NCBI GenBank assembly: GCA_017893485.1
Contig: CM030360.1
Coordinates: 4,328,467 to 4,392,466 of the forward strand
Length of the DNA: 64,000 nt
From: Hemerocallis citrina
Lineage: Eukaryota; Streptophyta; Magnoliopsida; Asparagales; Asphodelaceae
Direction: 5' to 3'
The notes below the pieces were generated by a model. The model was not told where the DNA came from. It did not search any database and was given only the letters and a program-made list of their open reading frames with translations. Position 1 is the stretch's first letter. Each line of letters begins with the position of its first letter. The position numbers and the translations under genes are program-made. This document shows positions 9,780 through 20,637 of this stretch, one piece after another.

Positions 9780-10770
9780 CATTACGGAGGCCCTGTCACA
9801 AACACCATAATACCTTTTGTTCGATTTCACAACTGCAAATTCTCGATGTTCCTTAATAGAGAACATCTCCACTGCATGTTGAATATGATCTTTGCTTTCA
9901 AACTTTTGCTCAATGTACAATAATCCTATCTCCGATGATCCACATGATTCTTCAGGATTTTCATGAACCCGAGCATTATTACTCCTTTTAGTAGATTCAA
10001 TTCAAGTATAGTTGGCCTCATGAATTGAGTAGTGTGGGCGGAGGTGGAACATTGGCTCCCGTTTCCTGAACGTCATTGACGTTATCATCTGAATGCTCAT
10101 CGTCTTCATATTCCTCCTTATTAACATCTATCTCCTCCTCTTCATCTTCTTCATCACCTACTAACTCATTGTCAATTGTATCATAGTTGAAGTCTTGAAC
10201 ATTATTTTCGTTATCAACAAGATTGCGGATAAAGTTTGAATTCAACCCTTGCAAGTCATGTAAGGGTGAATTTGTTGAAACTGGATTTGTGAAAACTGTA
10301 TTTTTTTGTCGAGGCGGCGCTCTTTTCATGTAGTTCAACACTCTGATGGGGACTCGTCTCATGAGTCGGCACTTCATGTAATGGGCTTGGTATACGATTA
10401 ACATGTGGTGGACTCTTACGAATCCTTATTTTGTCAACCTATAACTCCAATGCAATCCAACTATAGTTCGGATCAACTGTTCTTGGAATCATGGAAGTAA
10501 TAGCATCATCATCGACTATAGGCACCACCATGAGATATTGTGACTCTCATTTTCTAGCTGCATATCGAACTCTGATTTTAACATTCCATGCAACTCTACA
10601 GTTAGAAATTTCATACACCTTCTCTACTAGTTCATGCTTTGTAATATTATGAAGAGCCCAACCTACTTCCAGGTCAACATCACTATAACAAGCTTCTAAT
10701 TTTGAGTCTCAAATTGTTTTGCCCCCAATATAACTAAATATGAATTTTGTAATCCATACATATATGTAAA
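9780..10770 (-). pseudogene. Decayed Mutator-like transposase N-terminal region (MuDR-type)
   Basis: Minus-strand translation, with several stops, shows three blocks in the order seen in plant MULE proteins. First, near 10700-10480, is a PB1-like N-terminal stretch (HELVEKVYEIS ... YLMVVPIVDDD). Next comes a long acidic region (EEDEEEEIDVNKEEYEDDE, 10060-10140). Last is a MuDR-type domain near 9810-9920 with FESKDHIQHAVEMFSIKEHR and EFAVVKSNKRYYGVC. The MULE/DDE catalytic region and SWIM finger would follow to the left, where the small LTR and Gypsy-A now sit. One 128-codon open stretch remains (10018-10404). Assignment rests on pattern recognition of the domain order. Confidence 0.5.
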
Positions 10771-10911
10771 TGGACGAATATGCGAGTAATTATCTCATCA
10801 AACAATCATAAGAAACATAAATTATACTTTCCGGGGTTGTATGAATACCTTAAAAAATCGGTGTTTGAGAGGAAAAATGACGACACGGATGATGTCAGAG
10901 AATACTGTCAC

Positions 10912-12034
10912 TCCTCGCTTTCCAAAAATACGGAACACAAGTACGTGATATTGGCCCAGCGAATGACCTGCGTCATCCATAAGTTGTTACCCATTCAACT
11001 CAACAATAAAAACAATACAAAATAATTGCGCAGGCAATAATAACAATCACATGAACAATAATACTTGGAATAAGACAATATAAAATAACCAAATACGATA
11101 ATTCAATATCTGGGAACAAATAACAATATCCGGGTCATAAGCCCAATACAATAATAAATCCAAACACAATGATAATAAGTTTCAATACAATAAGTCCAAT
11201 GAAATAACAATCAACTACAAAGCATTAAATCTTTAGAAAGCTTGTTCTCCAATTCCTGCAGGTAATTCTCCTTGATCACATGTGAACACTTCATCTAAAA
11301 AGAGTAAAAAAATTATCCTTAGAGCAAATCATGGACAACAAGTAGAGAAAATAATGAAACAATGGAATAATGATGTAACAATGAATTCAATGGATCAATA
11401 GGAATCAATAACAATGGATGATAGCAAATAATCAATATCAATGATAGACGATGCAATGGTTATAAACAATGATTCAATGTTCAATGAAAATGTTCAATAG
11501 TCGATATCAATAAAACTTAGGCAATATTCGATATCAATAGAAACGATGATGTTCAATATGCAATGTCGATGTTGTGTTAATCCTTAAGTCTATTAATTTT
11601 TAACCTAACTAATGCACGTACTAATGCATCACATACTACAGGTTCGATGCATACAATCAATGTCATTTAGACTCTAGTGGTGAATTTTATAGATCATGTG
11701 TCGGTACGATAATCACTGATACGATAGCAACATTGTTGCACAATACACTATAATGATACACTGAAATGATACACAAAAGATTGGGGTGCCGTAGTCAGCG
11801 CTCCAACAATCGATCGATAAAATACTGGCCGACACAGTCTCTATATTGTTCACTACCCAAGTCAATCTCTTAAACCCCGACTTGTTAATTATTTTATCGA
11901 TGCAAACAATACATTATGCAATTTAGAGACATTGGATGAATGATAGTAACAATAGGAGAACAATAGGATGATAAATTTGGATGGGACAGTATCTCCGGAG
12001 GATTTAGGCAAGAGAATACCTCCAAGCACTGTTA
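10912..12034. other. AT-rich, LTR-like fragment without genes
   Basis: Begins TGTCACTCCTCGCTTTCC, which resembles the TGTCACGCCCC start of many plant gypsy LTRs, and contains irregular CAAT/ATCAATG-rich repeats (11330-11560). No reading frame or paired LTR was found. It separates the MuDR-like fragment from the plant-mobile-domain pseudogene. Boundaries are approximate. Confidence 0.3.
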
Positions 12035-12109
12035 AAATCTATGCCCTACTGTAGCACTCAACGTCGTAGTCACTCGAAGCATCGGTCAATGTCCCCTCAA
12101 AATTTTCCT

Positions 12110-12724
12110 TCAACCATATCGGCTGGATTGATTGCCCGACAGAAATTCCAGTATTATCCTCATCATACTCACGAGCTCATTACACAACTGTATTTTATCG
12201 AAATGCATATTTCCCGTCACGCCCATCCCATCTATTGGAAGACCGAAAATCATGGCGATATCTTGTAAGATCACCGTCATCTCCCCCACCAGTAGATGAA
12301 AACTGTGTGTCTCTGGCCTCCACCGCTCGAAAAGGGATGCAAGAAGTGCACGGTCTAGTTTCACCTTACCCATCAAACCAACTCCGTAAAAACCTACTTC
12401 TATAAGGTATTCATGGGTATGCGGGTGCATCTTCAAAGTCTCGTGTGTATGAAAGTTACAATTCCGTGTCGTCCCTCGCCACACTTCCTCGGGATCTATG
12501 GCGGTCTTGCAGAGTGAGTATTTCTTTATGAAAAGGTCCTGGGTCGTGATCTTCACCCGAAGACGACGCACCAACCTACACAAACATAGCAGCAAATTTT
12601 AATATTGTAAATAAAATATTTTGTATTCAAAATTCACAATAAAAAATAATAATACACTTACTTCTATGGTAAGTTCGCCCCTACCACTACCAGGGCGGCT
12701 TCCAGTTCCCCTCATTCTAACCAT
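12110..12724 (-). pseudogene. Plant mobile domain (PMD/MAIN-like) gene fragment
   Basis: Exon 1 is 12662-12724 (ATG at 12724, 21 codons, Gly/Arg-rich MVRMRGTGSRPGSGRG), with donor GAA|GTAAGT. Exon 2 starts at 12575 after TTTGTGTAG and runs left. The two join in phase 0. Exon 2 contains ILTLQDRHRS, then a 1-nt frameshift near 12495, then EEVWRG and the PMD-like core with YLIEVGFYGVGLMGKVKLDR, LFERWRPETHSFHL and MIFGLPIDGMGVTG. It is cut off at about 12110, where a stop and unrelated sequence follow. PMD genes occur as host genes (MAIN, MAIL) and inside transposons; the MuDR-like remnant nearby suggests the transposon form. Confidence 0.65.
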
Positions 12725-12779
12725 TGCTGTGAAAAAAAATATATAACAATTGGTCAATACACTGTTCATAAAGTATATT

Positions 12780-14095
12780 TGTTACTATTGTTTGATATAC
12801 GTGAGAAAACCGCACAAACAATATTGAAAAATTATGAAACTTTGCGAGTATGTCGGACTCGCCACACAACTTCTACAACAACTTGTAGAAGCGAGTTTGG
12901 ACTCACTGTTTGCAAGATATGGTAATGTATCGCTTCATTTCAATTTAGAAGCAATTAGAGCGATACACTGCCGTATATTATAAACCGTGAGTCAAAACTT
13001 GAATCTACAAGTTACGTTGACTTGTGTTTGGTGACTCCCACCTGCTCGCAAAATTTCGTATTTTTTGGATGTCATTAGTGCGATTTTCTAGTGAAAAGTC
13101 ACTTGGAAATTATAAAAGTATAATTGTTGTTGTTGTTTGATTTACGGTTGAAAACCGCACAAACGACGTTCAAAAAATACGAAACTTTGCAATTGGGTCG
13201 GGCTTGCCGCACGCAAGCCAACGCTACTTGTACAAGCGAGTTCCGACTCATGGTTTGCAAGATACGGTCGTGTATTGCTTTCACTCTTGAAAAAGAGCGG
13301 AATGCGATACACGGACGCATATAGCAAACCGTGGGTGAGAACTCGGAACTACAAGTTTCATTGGCTTGTGAGTGGCGAGACCGAGCTACTCACAAAATTT
13401 TGATATTTTGAGTGGGTTATCTATTGAAAACACGCTTAAAACATAACAAAGTACGTGAAAAAACAGCACAAACGACGTTAAAAAAAAACCAAAACTTTGC
13501 GATTGGGTCGGGCTCCCCACACATAAGCCAACGTAACTTGTAGAAGCGAGTTTCGACCCACGGTTTGCAATATACGACCGTGCATCACTTTCACTTTTGA
13601 AAATTGCCAAAAATGCTATACACGGACGCATATAGCAAACCGTGGGTGAGAAATCGCAATTACAAGTTGCCTTGGCTTGTGTTTGGTGACCCGACCTGCT
13701 CGCAAAATTTTGTATTTTTTGGATATCGTTTATGCGGTTTCCTAGTGAAAAGTCATTTGATAAAAATTCAGTGTATAATTGTTGTGGTTGTTTGATATAC
13801 GGTAGAAAACTGCACAAACGAGATCAAAAAATTCCGAAACTTTGGGAGTAGGTCGGACGCACCACGCATGAGCCAACACAACTTATTGAAGTGAGTTTCG
13901 ACTCACGGTTTGCAATATACGGCGATGTATCGCTTTCACTCACGAAAAACAGTCAAAAGCGATACACGGCCGTATATCGCAAACCGTGAATCCAATCACA
14001 CTTCTACAAATTGCATTTACTTTTGCGTAGTGAATCCGACGTACTCGCAAAATTGCAGAATTTTGGATCTCATTTGTGCGCTATTACTAATAACG
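12780..14095. repeat. Four ~310-346-bp tandem repeats with internal palindromes
   Basis: Units are marked by (A)CCGCACAAAC at 12808, 13154, 13463 and 13809. Each has the same plan: this motif, a block around TTTGCRATTGGGTCGG, a GCGAGTTTCGACTCA box, a long imperfect palindrome, and TTGGCTTGTG..GTGAC boxes. In the last unit the palindrome arms are CGGTTTGCAATATACG and CGTATATCGCAAACCG, flanking two TCGCTTTCACT-like arms. The array lies just upstream of the PMD gene. Open frames across it are by chance. Function unknown; possibly a subterminal or TIR array of the Mutator-like element. Confidence 0.75.
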
Positions 14096-14938
14096 AACAA
14101 CAACTAATACTACATCTACATCGACAATAACAACTACACACAATACACATCGTGAAACTAACCAATAATTAGCTATGCATAATATACATATTTTACACTC
14201 AAATATTGAATAAAAAAATTTCAATCAATTAATATAGCTAGATCTACTAAAGTAGAAAAAAATTAATACCTTTCACAATGTTAGTTTTCAGAGATGAGAT
14301 AGAGGAGGTGCTTGCGCACTGCTGTAGGCAAAGCAAGGGAAATAGGGTTTGGCTATTTATTTAGGATTAGAGTTTTAGGGTTTGGAAGATTTCGTATGGG
14401 TTAGGGTTTTTTTGGATTTAGGATCTTCAAAGGAAGAGGAAAAGAGTGTGAGAAGAGGAAGAGATTGAGTGAAAAGCAACGAGCGAGAGATAACTAGGGT
14501 TTTAGATTGGGTTCGGGAACGATCGAGAGAGAGAGAGAGAGAGATAGGGTTTTGGAGTGGGTATCGCGATTTCGAGAAAGAGAGAGATGGTTGTGAAGTG
14601 AGGGAGAGAGGGATCTAATGATGTACAAGTGTTTTGAAAAACACTTGTACATACCTAGGCCGGTTGAATTTGTTTTAAAATAAACAGCCTTGGCCGTTGT
14701 TCCCAACAACGGCCTAAGTGTATTTTTTCGCAAAAAAAATACTTCACGCCAAACAACTCTAAGTCTAAAGCGTTATTTGGCGTGAACTACCCAAAATGCC
14801 CCTCCGCCACTTAGGAGTTCCGCTTCCATCTCAGCGGAAGCGATCTGAGCCGTTGATCACGGTCAAGAGCAATCCAACGGCTCAGATCGCTGTTTTCACA
14901 TCCATTTTCATTTGGACCCATTTTCAATTGAGCATTAC

Positions 14939-15002
<64 letters not shown>

Positions 15003-15262
15003 ATTTTAATCATCACCCTACAAGCAACTACAAAGCATTCATGTCATGCTATGGACCCTTTGTAAATAAATTTTTTTATTCGTCAAATCTTTGTGGCACT
15101 AAAAAAAAATTTCTTTCTTGGCTACTCTGTGCTAACTTCATTTGGTTTTTTCCCTACATTGTCTCATGTGAAACACTTGTGAGTTATGACCACACTGTCA
15201 CATATCAGGAAATGATTTCTCAACTATATACTTGGCCCTACTCTTCACAAGCATGTGCATTA
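14096..15262. other. Gene-free spacer with two perfect palindromes and an (AT)30 tract
   Basis: Contains GA-rich sequence (14280-14600), a palindrome with arms GGCCGTTGTT at 14692-14714, and a 16-bp perfect inverted repeat (14840-14855 against 14875-14890, arm GCGATCTGAGCCGTTG). Pure (AT)n runs 14941-15000. No coding sequence recognised. The palindromes may be ends of small DNA transposons, but no target duplication was confirmed. Confidence 0.5.
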
Positions 15263-15970
15263 TGTTGGTTTTATATCTTGCATATTTATTCGGTGTGAAG
15301 AAAAGATGGTGATACAAGTAGAGGGTTCGAAGCGAAGGATCAAAGAGAAGGAGAAATAGTCAGCAGTAGCAACAGCCAACAGAGAAAGGAACGGTCGACC
15401 GTGCGTTCAACTGTCACATTCTCGGGTCAATAGTCTGGGAGTTACGGTTGACCGTAACTATGTGCAGTCGACCGTCCGCGGCACTGGTGGATTTTTTTGG
15501 GTGCGGGTTTTTTGATTCGATTAAAGCCCACTTCATCTTCTGATTAGATCATACGGCTTTAATTTTATGTTTATCTCTTCAGTATACATCGGATGACTAC
15601 TGTATCGAGATATCTAAACTAGGTTTCTATAGATCTATAAATACAATATAAACGGCTCCTAGAAAGATATGATTCTATTGAGTTCTCAACAGAAGAAGAA
15701 AATACTTCATCTGAGAGGGTGAGAGAGTTTCTCCATTGTAAGCAACAACTAAGTTCCAGGTAAGCTTGAGAGAGGGTCGTTGTGAGATTGTAATATTCTT
15801 GTATTTTCTCTAGTTGAAATAACATCTCGGTCCCCCCTCCCCCCCGTTAAGGCAAAAGCCCCAACTGGGACAATTCTTGTATACTTTGTGTGATTGGTAC
15901 AATCTAGTTTTGCTTGGTGATTTGTATTGATTGTGTCGAAGACTCAATAAGATCCTCAATTTTCTTAACA
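15263..15970 (+). repeat. 5' LTR of Copia-A
   Basis: Starts TGTTGGTTTTATATC and ends TTTCTTAACA, 2 nt before the PBS. Around 15390-15480 it carries a cluster of GGTCGACCG-like palindromes (two perfect, others degenerate), followed by a TATA-like CTATAAATA at 15633-15641. Confidence 0.93.
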
Positions 15971-16013
15971 AGTGGTATCAGAGCAATCAGGTTTGTGGGT
16001 TTGATCAAGTTTC

Positions 16014-17207
16014 GTGGAGGAGATATCAGATCAAAAGAAGATCAAGCGGTTTGACAGTAAGATCAACTTCAATCTATGGATAGTGGACATGTATGATGTT
16101 TTGGATCAGAAGGACTTGCACCCTGCCTTAGAAGAGAAGAAGCCAACCGACATGAAGCAGGAGAAGTGGGATGAGATTTTTTTGAAGGCCTTGAGTTTAA
16201 TCCGGTTGCAATTGGCGGACGAAGTCTAGTGTAATATTCTTGAGCAGAAAAGTGCGGCGAGTCTATGGGCGAGACTCAAATCTGACTACTCGGGATCGTC
16301 ATTTCTAGATCGGATGTATTAGAAGAGGCTTGTTTAGGTTCTCAATGAAGGAAGGTACCCATCTTCAAGATCATATTGTGGAGTTCAATAAGGTAATATC
16401 TGAACTGAAGGCGATTAACGCTAATGATCTTAGCGAAGAGGATAAAGCTTTCAACTTGATTTATTCACTGCGAACTTCTTATGATCACTTGATAACTACC
16501 ATGCTACATTGGAAATCTAGCCGGAGTGATTCAGGGTCTGAAGGAAGATGAACTAAGAAAGGAAACTCATAAAGGAGGATTTATTTCTACAGTGTGTTTT
16601 GCGGTGGATGGTGATACTTCAATTGGAAGGGATGCGGCACACAAGGGTAAGATTCGTTGCCACTATTTTAGAAGAGTTGGGAATTATAAGAGAGATTGTT
16701 GCAGGTGGTTGAGTCAGAAGAGTACTACTAAAGAAGGAAAACAGCCCATATAGTTAGCGCAACTGAGTCAGGTCATAATGATGACTATTGTTTTCTTGTT
16801 TCAAGTTCTTCAGATGTGGATCAAGTTGATATCATGATTCGGAAAGTTCTTCTCATATTTGCTCCGAGAGGGAGATATTTTCTACTTACAAGTCGTCAAC
16901 AGGCCGTAGTGTGAGAACGGGGAGTGGTGAGATTTTTGAAGTAGTGGGTGAGGGAACAGTTGAATTGGAGACGCCAAATGGTAAAGAGTTCACACTAGAA
17001 GAGATCATGCATATTCCTTCGATACAGCAGAATCTGATATCCTTGGGGACTCTTGATGCTCGTGGCTGCAGGTACACAGCTCGAGGTAAAGTTTTGACAG
17101 TTTTGGATAGTCATCGTAAGGTAATGAAGGGTAAGAAGGGAATTGGGCAGGGTCAGTACAATCTCTACCAGATTTGTAGGAGCAGAAAAACTCGGCCGAG
17201 TGTATGA
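16014..17207 (+). pseudogene. Copia-A gag/protease remnant
   Basis: The first part codes for a UBN2-type gag segment (KRFDSKINFNLWIVDMYDVL, then KQEKWDEIFLKALSLIRLQL). Its ATG has become ATA, so the open stretch starts from GTG at 16014, and it stops at 16229. Broken continuation follows in several frames. A degenerate CCHC knuckle appears near 16660 (CHYFRRVGNYKRDC; second Cys replaced by Phe, His by Asn). Then 16911-17207 is open and resembles the end of the copia protease/GAG-pre-integrase junction (EEIMHIPSIQQNLISLGTLD). Nothing of integrase or reverse transcriptase follows before the 3' LTR at 17528. Confidence 0.8.
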
Positions 17208-17527
17208 AAGCTCATTATTCCTAAAGCATCATGTAGTAAGCCGTCACTAGAATGATCGAATCGAGACTGCAACGTTCGAATACCGTTGGATGGTGGAGAG
17301 AGCCTTGAAGTAGGTGGAGTTCGTGTGGAGGGTGACACCTCCATGATTACATCTACAAGGGTGTGCCCTTGAGGAGGGCATACAGCTGGAGGAAAACAGG
17401 TGGAGGTTTGTTCAACTAGCAGAAAAAGCCATAGAAACGTATTGTTTACAAAGCGGAGAAGAAATGTGTAGAAGAGTTTTAAATCACACAGATATGGATT
17501 AATGAGTATGCAATCCAAGATCAAGAT

Positions 17528-18238
17528 TGTTATATTTTATGTCTAGCATACTTATTCGGTGTGAAGAGAAGATAGTGATACAAGTAAAGGGTTCGAAGCG
17601 AAAGATCGAAGAGAAGGAGAAACAATCAGCATCAGCAGCAGCCAACAGAGAAAGGTATAGTCGACCGTGTGGTCGACTGTCACCTTCGCAGGTCGATGGT
17701 CTGGGAGTTGCGGTCGATTGCAACTATGTGCAGTCAACTGTTCGCGGCACTGATGGATTTTTTGGGTGCGGGTTTGTTGATTCGATTGAAGCCCACTTCG
17801 TCTTCTGATTTGATCGTACGACTCTAATTGTATGTTTATCTCTTCAGTATACATCGGATGGCTATTATATCAAGATATCTAAACTAGGGTTTCTCTAAAT
17901 CTATAGATACAATGTAAACGGCTCCTAGAACGATATGATTTTATTGAGTGCCGAATAGAAGAAAAGAGTATTTCATCTGAGAGGGTGAGAGTGTTTCTCC
18001 ATTGTAAGCAGCAACCAAGTTCCAGGTAGGCTTGAGAGAGAATCGTGGTGAGAATTGTAAATATTCTTGTATCTTCTCTAGTTGAAATAACATCGCGTTT
18101 CTCCCCTCCCCGGATTAAGGAAAAAACCCCAACCGAGATAATTCTTGTGTGCTTTGTGTGATTGGTGCGATCTAGTTTTGCTTGATGGTTTGTGTTGAAT
18201 GTGTCAAAGACTCAACAAGATCCACAGTTTTCTTAACA
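17528..18238 (+). repeat. 3' LTR of Copia-A
   Basis: Matches 15263-15970 with scattered substitutions and small indels; clearly more than a few percent divergence, so an older insertion than Gypsy-B. Contains the same GGTCGACCG-type cluster at about 17655-17745. Confidence 0.92.
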
Positions 18239-18243
18239 CATTA

Positions 18244-20632
18244 TTCAACTCTCACTCTTAAATTTAAATGAGTTCTTATATATCAACAACTTGGTCTCAC
18301 CTTTCATAATTAAAGCAAGAACTGGAAGAGGTGTGGGGTTCACTTGGGCAGCTGGAGAATTTGAAGCAGTGAACAATATAACGCATACAATGCTGAGAGG
18401 TGGAATTGTGAAGTGCATCCTCGCGAAGCCACCATTTGATCCAGCTTCCCTAAGAGAGCCATGCCAGCAAATGCACCTATAATATTCATTCCCATCTCCA
18501 AATTAATTTCATCAATTTATACATTTAGGCATAGCCTTTAATACTCCAGGTAATAATTATTTTGCAGATGTTTCAAAACATGCACCAACAATCAAAATTT
18601 TCAGAAAAAAGTGGGAAAAAAAAAAATCAAAATATGAACAACTTCTCAAATTGGGTTAGCACTTCTAAATACACTAAAGCCAATTTTCCAGATTGATATT
18701 TGAATATGAACAAATTTGTTTATTCCTAGTCAATAACTAGTTCACAAATTCAACGACAACATTTCTTATATTGTCAAAAATTTTCCCTATTTTGTAGTCA
18801 CTTCATTCACACAATGAAAATAAGACAATGAAAGTATGTGTAACTGTGTAATGCCTGCAAATGACCAGGTGCTATACATCTTAATCATTGCATTTTGAAG
18901 AACATAAAGAAAAAAAATTAAAATTTATACTCAACTCACACAACCAACATTGGCGTATTTATGCTACACATAGGTTGCTGAAACCATGTACTATAGAACA
19001 CTCGAAAGTGTATATTGAATTACACAATTAACATTTTACTATTTTTTAGAAAATCTTGACTCTATAAAGAGATGAGACTTTGGTGTTCAATCTTCTAGTA
19101 TCTTCTTCAAACCAGTTTGAATATTTTCAACAAATACAATAGTACAGATCCTTCTCAATGCAGTGTTTATAATGCACAATATCTGTCCCTCATCTTCCTT
19201 CTATCTTTTGCCTCGACTGCAAACCTCAACATTCAGATGCCACATGTAAATAAACCTACTACATGAACTAAATATCCAAAATAACTGAATACAGCAAACA
19301 CTGCTAAGATACAACAACCGACTAAAAAAGCTAATACATCCATCTTCCAAGGCCTCCGACTCGATCACCCACAATAAGAAGAAAAGCAAGTCCATTCCTC
19401 AACACCAAAGACACTATACAGTTGTTCTGTGCTACTCATTTTCATCTATGCGAAGCCACTTCCTCGCACATGCTTGCCTTGCCCAAGAATCAACAAGAGC
19501 AAAAATTTTATGCATCATAACAGAAAATCTATAGTTAAGATATAAAAAAAACATGATTCATTCTAATCTAGCCATAGGGACCACACGGCAATAGCTACAG
19601 AAATATCCCATGCTATTTTGTACTCTCTCTTATCGCTCTCGCTTTCCGTGATCCCCACACATTTGTGGTAGTGATCAGTCATTCCAGCACTCCAAACCCC
19701 AGACAAACTACGTACCTTCCACTCTAACCCGGCCTTAGGGCAAGAGAATAAGATATATATGCAAACTTTTATATTGAGGTAGAGGTATATATGCAAACTT
19801 TAGTTTGCAGAACTCTACCTTTACTTCGTAAGTTAGTAGAAGAAAAAGGGAGAACTATCGAAACCTCAACTTGCTGGGCTAAGATTAATGTAGTTATCTC
19901 AACTCTGAGAAGGTCGCCAACCAGCCCAAAACTATAATAACTCAAGCTTTGTAGAATAACTCAACATAACTACTACTGTTATCTTAACTCAACTTCATTC
20001 AAAAACACATCCTTGGTTTGCATAGTTTTACTTCTACCATAACTTCCTAAATGTGCCGGAAAAATTGGTCAAGTGCAGGAACGAGGCGAGACTGATGTTC
20101 ACATCGACCAATGCAAAGGGATTCTTCAAGGCCAAATTATTCACCAATCCCTTCTCTTCCTTGTCATTGGATTGCATGCTTGGCAATGATAGTGGGAGGC
20201 CCAGTTCAGCTCTGCCCGTCCCGCAAATCACTTCTATCTATGGTTATGAATGCAAAAAAATCAAACTCAAGGCTTCATTCTTTTTCCTACTATTTGCCCA
20301 CTCTGCTCTCGTACTTCACGATGTGCTCTTCAGCATCGTCACCATCATCAAAAGCCCGTGAAGGCAAGAAAGGTAGAGCTGAGAAAGTTGCTGACTGGGG
20401 ACTTCCTGCAGCACCCATCACCTTTCCTCCCTTTGATTTCCGTCCACCTATGAATTTTAGTGATGCCCCTCTCATCTGCTTCTTCCCTTTCATTCCCGTA
20501 ATCGAGATACCTTATGTTTCCATCAACTTAGATATATGTGTGATATTTCAGCTATGACTACTATAATGTGATACTATACTATTGCATGTGTGTTGTGTTA
20601 TGCAGCTAGAGAGTTTGCAAGTGTAACTTGAC
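18244..20632. other. Spacer with possible decayed exons, unrecognised
   Basis: Mostly AT-rich. Three stretches look more coding-like than background. On the minus strand 18300-18430 has an uninterrupted frame containing MHFTIPPLSIVCVILF. Minus 19563-19796 ends WDISVAIAVWSLWLD. Minus 20290-20493 is basic then acidic (GGRKSKGGKVMGAAG ... FDDGDDAEEHI). I recognise none of them and see no start/splice arrangement joining them. They could be host gene relics cut by the flanking Copia insertions, or chance. Confidence 0.3.
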
Positions 20633-20637
20633 ACTAC

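Larger units (their letters stand above)
15263..18238 (+). mobile_element. Copia-A: internally deleted Ty1/copia retrotransposon
   Basis: Perfect 5-bp target duplication CATTA at 15258-15262 and 18239-18243. LTRs are 15263-15970 (708 bp) and 17528-18238 (711 bp), both TGTT...TTAACA. The PBS TGGTATCAGAGC (15973-15984) pairs with initiator tRNA-Met, as usual for plant copia. Only 1.56 kb lies between the LTRs: remnants of gag, a degenerate zinc knuckle and a protease-like segment. Integrase, reverse transcriptase and RNase H are absent, so it is a non-autonomous deletion derivative. Copia-B (36274-41040) is a second copy of this family. Confidence 0.95.

Noticed and set aside
13099..13817. Open frames of 60-143 codons at 13099-13327 and 13386-13817
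   Set aside because: They lie in the ~330-bp tandem repeats, occur on both strands and have no family resemblance.
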